A stretch of DNA of 36,610 nt, taken from positions 1-36,610 of the forward strand of contig JAEYSE010000046.1 in assembly GCA_023435025.1 (NCBI GenBank), written 5' to 3'. Of this stretch, positions 30,578 to 36,610 are shown in pieces. The position numbers and the translations under genes are program-made. Every line of letters begins with the position of its first letter. Positions within the stretch are counted from its first letter, which is position 1. Below the pieces are notes generated by a model. That model worked only from the letters and a program-made list of their open reading frames with translations. It was not told the DNA's origin and searched no databases. This DNA is from Bacillota bacterium (GTDB lineage: Bacteria > Bacillota > Clostridia > Christensenellales > CAG-138).

Positions 30578-31144
30578 ATGCGGATTATACTCGCGTCACA
30601 GTCCCCGCGCAGGCGGGAACTGATGCGGATGCTCCATATTCCCCATGATGCCATAGTCAGCGAAGTGGAGGAAGACGTACCCGAACAAATCGCCCCAGGT
30701 GAGCTGGTGGAAATGCTTGCGCTGCAAAAAGCGCAGGCCGTATTCTCACAATATCCCGAAGCCTGCGTGATCGGCGCGGATACCATCGTATATATCGATG
30801 GCGAGATCGTCGGCAAACCCAAAGACGATGCCGACGCCGTAAACATATTGAATAAACTCCAGGGGCGGACCCATGAGGTGTATACCGGCGTCGCCGTTCT
30901 GACCCAAACGGGGACGGAGGTAAAGCACGACATCACCCGCGTAACGTTCGCGCCCATGACGGAGCACGAAATTGCGTGGTATGTAAAAACCGGCGAGCCG
31001 CGGGACAAGGCCGGCGCATACGGTATACAGGGGCCTGGCGGCATATTTGTTGAGCGCGTGGATGGAAATTATTTTACGGTAATCGGCATGCCTCTGCCGC
31101 TTTTATACCGCATGCTTGCGCGCGCGGGTGTAGTCACGCTCTGA
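30578..31144 (+). CDS. maf: Maf-family nucleoside triphosphate pyrophosphatase
   Basis: A protein of 188 residues starting on the base after the exoA stop, so coupled. It hydrolyses non-canonical or specific nucleoside triphosphates (dTTP/UTP type in many Maf proteins). Motifs: ILASQSPRRRELM at the N-terminus, VIGADTIVYIDGEIVGKPKD in the centre, and KTGEPRDKAGAYGIQG. It is linked with septum formation or nucleotide-pool cleaning in other bacteria. Confidence 0.95.
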   Translation: MRIILASQSPRRRELMRMLHIPHDAIVSEVEEDVPEQIAPGELVEMLALQKAQAVFSQYPEACVIGADTIVYIDGEIVGKPKDDADAVNILNKLQGRTHEVYTGVAVLTQTGTEVKHDITRVTFAPMTEHEIAWYVKTGEPRDKAGAYGIQGPGGIFVERVDGNYFTVIGMPLPLLYRMLARAGVVTL

Positions 31145-31256
31145 CTTTAGGGGAAACGTATGCATTACGGTAATCATGGGCGCTATTCGCGCTTTGACTC
31201 ATTGCTTATTTGGTATTTATGAACACAAACAAACGCTGCTGCAAAGACGAGTACAA

Positions 31257-33149
31257 ATGAACGAGCGCATAGAAGAAAAATTAAAACTGCTGCCCAGCGC
31301 GCCGGGCGTCTATCAGATGAAGGACAAAACCGGCACGATCATTTATGTTGGCAAAGCGGTATCGTTAAAAAACCGCGTGCGGCAATATTTCCAATCCTCA
31401 AAAGGCCATCCGCCCAAAGTGGTTGCGATGGTCTCGCACATTGAGGATTTTGAAACCATACTCACAGCCAATGAAACCGAGGCGCTCACGCTGGAAAGCA
31501 ATTTGATCAAGCAGTTCCAGCCACGCTATAATATTCTCTTAAAGGACGACAAGCATTTTCCCTATGTACGCATCGATTTAAAGCAGGATTTTCCGCGCAT
31601 TGAGGTGGTGCGGCGCGTTGTAAAAGACGGGGCGAAGTATTTGGGGCCCTATCTTTCGGGGATTGCGTTACGGGAAGCGCTTAACGTCGTGTATGAGCAT
31701 TTCCCCGTACGCCACTGTAAAAAGGATCTCCATAAAGCGATTGCCCGGCATGAGCGCCCCTGCCTGATGTACCATGTCGGCAAGTGTTGTGCGCCCTGTT
31801 CGGGCAATATCCCGCGGGAGGAATACCATAAGCTGTTGGATCAGGTCGCGGCGTTTTTGGACGGGCAGACGGAACCCGTTGTGCGCGAACTGACAGCACA
31901 GATGCAACAGGCTTCCGATGCCATGGAGTTTGAGCGCGCGGCGCATTTGCGGGACCGCATCATGGCAATCAACGCTTTGGGCGAAAAGCAACATGCCATC
32001 GCGGCAAAGGGCGTGGAGCAGGACGTGTTTGCGTTGTCCCGTTTTGAAGGGGAGACGCTGGTGTTCGCCGTGTTCGTGCGCGGCGGCAAGGTGGTAGGGA
32101 CGGAGAATTTCCGTATTGAAAACGCGCAGGAAGAAGCGGGTGAAGAGCGCGAAAGCGAGGCAATGGCCGCCTTTTTGAAGCAATACTATGCCGAAGCCGC
32201 AAAGCTCCCGCCGGAGATCTTATTATATGAACAAACAGCGGACGCCGAGGCCATTGAAGCATGGCTGACGGAGCGCCGCGGCAGGCGCGTGCATATCACC
32301 GTCCCCGTTCGTGGTGAAAAGCGGCGCTTGACGGAGCTTGCCGCGCGAAACGGGCTGGACCTGCTGAAAAAAGAGAAAAAGCTGCAGCAGCGCGCCTGGG
32401 AACGCGGCGAAGGGGCTCTTGCCGCGCTTGCCGAGGCGTTGGGCCTGGATGCCATGCCTGAAAGAATGGAATGCTTTGATAACTCGCACATTCAGGGGCG
32501 GGATACCGTTTCCTCCATGGTGGTGTTTTTAAACGGCGCGCCTGCACCCTCTGAATACCGGCGGTTCCGCATAAAAACGCAGACGGGCGGCGACGATTAC
32601 GCTGCGATGCGGGAGGCGCTCTCCAGGCGCTTTGCGCGCGCCAAGGAACAGGACGAGCGGTTTATGCACCTGCCGGATTTATTGGTGATCGACGGCGGCC
32701 GCGGGCAGCTCGATGTGGCTCTGGATGTACTCGCCGACTATGACCTAACGCATTTGCCCACAATCGGTCTTGCCGAACTGACCGAGCGCATCTATTTTCC
32801 GGATGAGCCTGAACCATTGGCTCTTGATAGGAACAGCCCTGCGCTGCACCTGTTGCAGCGCCTGCGGGATGAGGCGCACCGCTTTGCCATCACCTACCAT
32901 CGCAGCCTGCGCGGTAAAAACGCGCTTTACTCAAGATTAGATGAGATTCCCGGTGTAGGGCATAAAAGAAAACGCATACTCTTTGACGCGTTTCCCACAT
33001 TTGACGCAATACGCGCAGCGGACGTGGAAACTTTGACGGCGCTTCCCGGCATAGACCGGCGCACGGCCCAGGCGGTGCATGCGTTTTTCCATCCTTCGGA
33101 AGAGGAGCAGGCGCGGCTGGAACAAGCGGAAGAGACGCGGAGAAAATAG
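31257..33149 (+). CDS. uvrC: UvrABC system protein C
   Basis: The protein has 630 residues from the ATG at 31257, which gives the usual N-terminus; the frame is open to 31176 without similarity. UvrC makes both incisions in nucleotide excision repair. The GIY-YIG domain (about 12-95) contains APGVYQMKDKTGTIIYVGKA. A Cys cluster (CCAPCSG) and UVR motif (MEFERAAHLRDRIMAI) follow. The RNase H-like nuclease domain has ECFDNSHIQGRDTVSSMVVF and LLVIDGGRGQLD. A C-terminal helix-hairpin-helix pair (DEIPGVGHKRK, LTALPGIDRR) completes it. The ribosome site is weak. Confidence 0.96.
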   Translation: MNERIEEKLKLLPSAPGVYQMKDKTGTIIYVGKAVSLKNRVRQYFQSSKGHPPKVVAMVSHIEDFETILTANETEALTLESNLIKQFQPRYNILLKDDKHFPYVRIDLKQDFPRIEVVRRVVKDGAKYLGPYLSGIALREALNVVYEHFPVRHCKKDLHKAIARHERPCLMYHVGKCCAPCSGNIPREEYHKLLDQVAAFLDGQTEPVVRELTAQMQQASDAMEFERAAHLRDRIMAINALGEKQHAIAAKGVEQDVFALSRFEGETLVFAVFVRGGKVVGTENFRIENAQEEAGEERESEAMAAFLKQYYAEAAKLPPEILLYEQTADAEAIEAWLTERRGRRVHITVPVRGEKRRLTELAARNGLDLLKKEKKLQQRAWERGEGALAALAEALGLDAMPERMECFDNSHIQGRDTVSSMVVFLNGAPAPSEYRRFRIKTQTGGDDYAAMREALSRRFARAKEQDERFMHLPDLLVIDGGRGQLDVALDVLADYDLTHLPTIGLAELTERIYFPDEPEPLALDRNSPALHLLQRLRDEAHRFAITYHRSLRGKNALYSRLDEIPGVGHKRKRILFDAFPTFDAIRAADVETLTALPGIDRRTAQAVHAFFHPSEEEQARLEQAEETRRK

Positions 33150-33255
33150 CCTCGGTTTTACGCCTAAAGAATTCGCGGGGAGCATTTCCTGAACTCTGAA
33201 TTTCCTATCTTTATAAAATAGCTAGTAATCTACGTTTCTGAACAAACTCAACATA

Positions 33256-33307
33256 TCATTAGAACTAATGAGATTTACTTTTTTCATTACTCATGCAAGA
33301 TAATGAA
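33256..33307. promoter_or_regulatory. Two inverted repeats sharing a TCATTA half-site upstream of the LuxR-type gene
   Basis: TCATTA-GAAC-TAATGA (33256-33271) is followed by TTCATTA, 11 bases, TAATGAA (33283-33307). Four copies of the same half-site within 52 bases suggest binding of a dimeric regulator. AT-rich chance pairing is possible. Confidence 0.4.
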
Positions 33308-33354
33308 TGGACGGGTTTATCCATTTGGAGCAAAATGCAAAAAGAAGCACATGG

Positions 33355-33395
33355 TGCGGCGGATATGTAGCCGACCGTGTAGGCCGTCCGTCGCA
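33355..33395 (+). promoter_or_regulatory. Leader hairpin directly upstream of the LuxR-type gene's ribosome site
   Basis: TGCGGCGGA and TCCGTCGCA pair over 9 bp (one G.T) around 23 bases. The second arm ends where the Shine-Dalgarno GGGAGGTGA begins. No T-run follows, so an effect on translation or mRNA stability is more likely than termination. Confidence 0.4.
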
Positions 33396-33411
33396 GGGAG
33401 GTGATTTGGAT

Positions 33412-33807
33412 ATGGCGCAAAAGGCAGGGACACAGGCAGGCAATAGTTTGTTTTTTAGGCTCAAGCAGGCGTTTCAGACGGAAAAAGGTGGCAAAGAGAC
33501 AGCTTCACCCGAACTGGTGGCTGTGCAGGTGCAAGCTCTTACGGAAACAGGGGAAGAACGGCATGCACGGCATGAACAGCCTGAGCGGGGGACCAGGCTT
33601 TTGGCTTTGACAAGGCGCGAACGGGAACTACTGCTTCTGCTGCTGGATGGTTGTACGCTCAAGGAAGCTGCGGGGGCGCTTTCCGTCCAGTACTCCACAG
33701 CGAATACCCATATGACCAGCCTTTATAAAAAGCTGGGAGTTAACTCAAGGCCGGAGCTGATTATACAGTACCGGGAATTATGTATTAAATCGGATAGAAA
33801 ACAATAA
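33412..33807 (+). CDS. Small LuxR-type HTH regulator
   Basis: A 131-residue protein starting at ATG 33412, 7 bases from GGGAGGTGA. The C-terminal half is a LuxR/GerE helix-turn-helix: LTRRERELLLLLLDGCTLKE, AAGALSVQYSTANTHMTSLY, KKLGVNSRPELI. The N-terminal 60 residues are polar, Gln/Glu-rich and show no receiver or ligand domain. It may therefore respond to a partner protein or to its own level. The neighbours downstream are a lipoprotein and a membrane protein, possible targets. Confidence 0.85.
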   Translation: MAQKAGTQAGNSLFFRLKQAFQTEKGGKETASPELVAVQVQALTETGEERHARHEQPERGTRLLALTRRERELLLLLLDGCTLKEAAGALSVQYSTANTHMTSLYKKLGVNSRPELIIQYRELCIKSDRKQ

Positions 33808-33857
33808 AGCGCTATGGCTTTTTAAGGAATTTCCATTATAATATAAGGAGAATTGTT

Positions 33858-34346
33858 ATGAAACGGTTTTTAGTTCTCTTCTTAACGGCACTTTTGATTT
33901 TCTCTTTGGTCGGCTGCGGAATCAAACAAAAAATGGAGGAAAAAGCTGCGGAGCAGTTTTTGGAAAGCATCGGCGGCGGCAATGTGGATATAGAAGGCGA
34001 TTCTGTAACCATCAAAGGCGAAGATGGGAGCGAAGTCACTATGGGCTCCACCGAATGGCCAACCTCAGATCTCTCCAAGGCGATTCCCGTTTTTTCCGCC
34101 GGCAAAATTGAAGGCGTACTCGACAGCGAAGAATATCTCATGATAACGATTCAGGAAGTCAAAAAGGCGGATTTTCAGTCCTATATGGAAACGGTAAAAA
34201 ACGACTTTTCGGAGAATGGATATTCAATCGATTCTGACGGGGTCCTATCCTACGGCGGGTCCAACGGCCAGGTGGAGGTCACGCTTTCCTATACGGAGGA
34301 AGATCAGACGGCTATTATTTCCATGGCCAAGTCTGCCCAAGAATAA
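33858..34346 (+). CDS. Small lipoprotein, probable DUF6591-like
   Basis: A 162-residue protein with a lipoprotein signal peptide: basic start MKRF, hydrophobic stretch, and lipobox SLVGC with the lipidated Cys at 20. A charged helix (KQKMEEKAAEQFLESIGGG) is followed by a beta-rich domain with EWPTSDLSKAIPVFSAGKI, which I associate with DUF6591-like lipoproteins. It is exported and anchored on the outer face of the membrane. The function is unknown. The ATG follows AAGGAG. The small membrane-protein gene follows by about 50 bases, with a small CCGGC/GCCGG hairpin in between. Confidence 0.75.
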   Translation: MKRFLVLFLTALLIFSLVGCGIKQKMEEKAAEQFLESIGGGNVDIEGDSVTIKGEDGSEVTMGSTEWPTSDLSKAIPVFSAGKIEGVLDSEEYLMITIQEVKKADFQSYMETVKNDFSENGYSIDSDGVLSYGGSNGQVEVTLSYTEEDQTAIISMAKSAQE

Positions 34347-34397
34347 CGGAGTTTATCAACCGGCAAGGCCGGGTGAAATAATCATCAGGAGGTTTTT

Positions 34398-34742
34398 ATG
34401 AGCGAATATCAACCGGGGACAGGTACCCAGCAAACTTTTGCACCCGAGGACATTGAGAAGAACAAGGTAGTTTCTGCGTTTGCATACCTTATTTTCTTCC
34501 TTCCTCTGATCGTCTGCGCAGACTCACCCTTTGGCCGGTTCCACGCAAACCAAGGGTTGTTGCTGCTGATCGTAAGCGTAGCGGGCTCCATCATTTTCAG
34601 TATCATCCCGATTATCGGATGGATTCTTTTGCCCCTGTTCTCTATTGCTGTGCTGGTCTTTGCAATTATTGGATTGGTCAATACCTTAAACGGCAAGGCG
34701 CTTGAACTTCCGCTTTTCGGAAAGTGGAGAATTATTAAATAA
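34398..34742 (+). CDS. Small membrane protein (DUF4870/Tic20-like)
   Basis: A 114-residue protein with a soluble N-terminus of about 23 residues, then three hydrophobic helices. FGRFHANQGLLLLI is the motif of small DUF4870/Tic20-like proteins, in which residents of the first loop contact the next helix. The role is unknown. The ATG follows CAGGAGG. A strong terminator follows, so the lipoprotein and this gene are probably one transcript. Confidence 0.75.
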   Translation: MSEYQPGTGTQQTFAPEDIEKNKVVSAFAYLIFFLPLIVCADSPFGRFHANQGLLLLIVSVAGSIIFSIIPIIGWILLPLFSIAVLVFAIIGLVNTLNGKALELPLFGKWRIIK

Positions 34743-34770
34743 ATAATTGCTGAATATATTCAAAAGTTAA

Positions 34771-34807
34771 GGCCTGGCGGCATTGTCGCCAGGCCCTTTT
34801 TGCTTTT
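34771..34807 (+). terminator. Strong intrinsic terminator
   Basis: GGCCTGGCG and CGCCAGGCC form a perfect 9-bp stem with a 7-base loop, then CTTTTTGCTTTT. Confidence 0.9.
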
Positions 34808-34947
34808 AAGTCCTTGTATGCTGATAGGGATCCTGTGGGCGAATGATGCCCTATTGCGGCATTTTTCTACCGCAAAAGGCGTTTAGCGCAATCCTTGTTT
34901 TGTTTGTAGTGATCGCAGCGATAAAGCCACCTGATTTTTATGACTGG

Positions 34948-34977
34948 TTGACATTCTGTTGACTTTATCCGTATAAT
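34948..34977 (+). promoter_or_regulatory. Strong sigma-A promoter of the vWA surface protein gene, with a 155-nt leader
   Basis: A perfect TTGACA, 18-bp spacer and perfect TATAAT. The leader to 35138 contains a 21-codon open frame (ATG 35011 to TAA 35076) after AAAAGG, which might be a leader peptide but could be chance. Between the previous terminator and this promoter (34808-34947) I see only a small hairpin, ATGCC/GGCAT followed by TTTTC near 34848-34870. Confidence 0.8.
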
Positions 34978-35138
34978 GATTGAATCGCGTCTTGAAAAGG
35001 ATTATATGCCATGAGACTCGCAACAAGCAACAGCCTAGCCGCACCCTCGCTTCCGGCAAGGGCTTATTTCAAATAATCCCGCTTTGCACATAAAACGCAG
35101 GGCGGTTTTAGTTATAAAGAATTTGTGGGAGAAAGAAG

Positions 35139-36610
35139 ATGACGAAGAAAAGAGTATTGGCAGCAATACTCCTAGTGGTGATGACACTGGGTCTATTGCC
35201 TGCGACGGCGTTGGCTGCTGGTGAAACGGGTGCGGGCAGCTATGCGGTACGTTTAGAGGCAGACGCTGCAAGCATGAAGCCAGCGGATTTTGGTACGTTA
35301 GAAGCCGACGGCAGAGTTTGGACGGACAAGAGCGTTGCTGTCAACGGCGCAAATTTCGACGTAACGCTGTCGGCATTGGCACAGGAGTATTTGCGTACAG
35401 GCACAACGACGACGGCAAGCAGTACGGCGGCCGACGTGCTTTTGATACTGGATATAACAAGCTCAATGAATAAAGCGGATGTTGACGGTAATTACCGGTA
35501 CATCGCTATGGTCGCTGCCGCCAATAAGGCGATGCAGACCATATTGGACGCCAATGATAATAACCGCGTTATGGTTTTCCTGTATGGCAATAACAATGTT
35601 CAGAAGGTCTTTTTACCGCTCGACCACTATACCACGACTAGCACATACAGCGAGAGCGACCTGGCTGGTTACGGCGGCGTAAAGAAATACATCTATTATG
35701 CGACCTCCGCCAGTGATCCGAAATTTTCCATAACGGTCGATTCCAACACGAAAAACTCCAGCAATGTTACCGGGACGGCCATCCATGCGAACCAGGGCTA
35801 CAATGGCACCGGCACTTATACGCAGCTTGCTCTGGATACCGGCATTGAGGCGCTGAGGAGTACTATTGAAGCGGAGACGTATTCGCTCAAGCGCACACCC
35901 TATGTCATGCTGCTGACCGATGGTGCCGCCAATATGGCGAACCCTGAATGGTGGAACGTTTCACCGAGCAGCTACACCGGCTTGAGCGGCAGCACCGCGC
36001 AAGGAGCTGCGGCCACTATTCTGACGGCAAATTACCAGAAGGATCAGCTGACCAGTGCCTATCGCACATACAATACCTCCAACAGCTGGGCCGGCGACAC
36101 AGTGTTTTTCTCCGTAGGTCTCGGTGGTGATATCCCAGGCGATGCCAACGTCTCTGCTATTGTAAATCCTGCCGAAGCTGTGTCTACCGTGGTCACGCAG
36201 ATTGGCACATACGCGCAGAATGGCGTGACCGCAGGAAACATAGATTATTCCTCCAACTATATCTATACCACGGCGAACGAAAGCGGCAGCGGGTATTATT
36301 CCTATACGGCTACCGGCATGAATGAACTGAACCGCGCCTTCAGCGATCTCGCAGGATTGGTAGAGGAGGCAACGCGGGATGTAGCAACGCCTATCGCGGG
36401 CTCTTCGACCGGCGGCAGCATTGTATTCACAGATGTGCTTGGCGAGGGGATGAAGCTCAGAGGCGCGCCCAAGCTCGGAACGGTAACGGGCTCGGGAACG
36501 GCCACAGGCAATACGACTGCCTATGCGTTTACAGGTTACACCAGCACCGTTTCCTATAACAGTGAAACGCGCACGCTCACATGGACGCTACCGGCGGACG
36601 AGCTTCCGCT
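35139..36610 (+). CDS. Large vWA-domain surface protein, N-terminal part (runs off the window)
   Basis: About 490 codons are visible and the frame is open to the end. Residues 1-27 are a signal peptide (MTKKRVLAAI to TALAA). The segment DGRVWTDKSV near residue 58 precedes a von Willebrand A domain beginning near residue 98. The metal site reads ILDITSSM (Asp105, Ser108, Ser109), a DxTxS form of the usual DxSxS, and LLTDGAANMANPEWW supplies the later Asp. From about residue 425 a beta-rich segment resembling Cna/isopeptide-type surface domains begins. It is likely a wall-anchored adhesin or pilus-tip protein; the anchor would lie beyond the window. The ATG at 35139 has a weak ribosome site. 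Confidence 0.85.
   Translation, partial: MTKKRVLAAILLVVMTLGLLPATALAAGETGAGSYAVRLEADAASMKPADFGTLEADGRVWTDKSVAVNGANFDVTLSALAQEYLRTGTTTTASSTAADVLLILDITSSMNKADVDGNYRYIAMVAAANKAMQTILDANDNNRVMVFLYGNNNVQKVFLPLDHYTTTSTYSESDLAGYGGVKKYIYYATSASDPKFSITVDSNTKNSSNVTGTAIHANQGYNGTGTYTQLALDTGIEALRSTIEAETYSLKRTPYVMLLTDGAANMANPEWWNVSPSSYTGLSGSTAQGAAATILTANYQKDQLTSAYRTYNTSNSWAGDTVFFSVGLGGDIPGDANVSAIVNPAEAVSTVVTQIGTYAQNGVTAGNIDYSSNYIYTTANESGSGYYSYTATGMNELNRAFSDLAGLVEEATRDVATPIAGSSTGGSIVFTDVLGEGMKLRGAPKLGTVTGSGTATGNTTAYAFTGYTSTVSYNSETRTLTWTLPADELP

Noticed and set aside
30574..31044. Long minus-strand frame over maf, and similar long antisense frames over uvrC, buk and GH3
   Set aside because: They mirror well-supported genes in this GC-balanced DNA and have no ribosome site or recognisable sequence.

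Overview
The window (about 50% G+C) looks like a chromosomal segment of an anaerobic, Gram-positive, butyrate-forming member of the Clostridia. A Christensenellaceae-like origin is my best guess. The grounds are the ptb-buk pair, Rex, a NadD-YqeK fusion next to rsfS, an Fe-S aldo/keto reductase, GEMM-I c-di-GMP riboswitches, and strong AGGAGG ribosome binding sites with frequent TTG/GTG starts. The taxonomy is inference; there is no rRNA here.

Layout. 0.1-2.2 kb (minus): ptb-buk with its own promoter and terminator. 2.4-4.3 kb (minus): a tightly coupled operon of a MarR regulator, a dolichol/phytol-kinase-like CTP-dependent kinase and a CDF-like membrane protein, preceded by a perfect 12-bp-arm palindrome. 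4.3-5.6 kb (minus): a membrane protein of unknown function and a 43-residue Asn/Gln-rich peptide. 5.7-7.3 kb (plus): nadD-yqeK fusion and rsfS. 7.4-9.8 kb (plus): WYL regulator, AlkZ-related protein, flavin reductase. 9.9-11.3 kb: divergent rex and xpt. 11.4-12.8 kb: an orphan polysaccharide-type ABC permease and an AT-rich VanZ-like gene. 13.0-13.35 kb: tRNA-Glu(CUC) followed by a structured element that carries a second copy of the tRNA 3' end.

13.6-16.7 kb holds the most notable system: a Family 2A encapsulin shell gene overlapping a SufS-like cysteine desulfurase gene with an N-terminal extension of about 80 residues, the likely cargo-loading segment. This should be a desulfurase-filled protein nanocompartment for sulfur handling. 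A 40-residue Lys-rich small gene lies just downstream, and a His-rich YmaF-family gene converges on it.

16.9-20.8 kb encodes secreted glycosidases: a GH3 lipoprotein and an SH3b-SH3b-GH18 protein. 20.8-23.0 kb carries a CYP152-type fatty-acid peroxygenase and a frameshifted methyltransferase. 23.2-24.9 kb is an aldo/keto reductase divergent from a MerR regulator, with a textbook 19-bp-spacer MerR promoter. 25-26 kb is a membrane-anchored metallophosphoesterase. 26.2-28.9 kb pairs a BTAD regulator that has a degenerate cyclase-like C-terminus with tandem GEMM-I c-di-GMP riboswitches controlling a secreted transglutaminase-like protein. 29.0-29.7 kb is a small zinc-ribbon gene behind a strong promoter and a leader of about 330 nt that may be a structured RNA. 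29.8-33.1 kb is the repair/housekeeping run exoA-maf-uvrC. 33.4-34.8 kb holds a small LuxR-type regulator, a lipoprotein and a small membrane protein. From 35.1 kb a large vWA-domain surface protein runs off the end.

All assignments come from reading the sequence and from remembered family motifs. No database search was possible.
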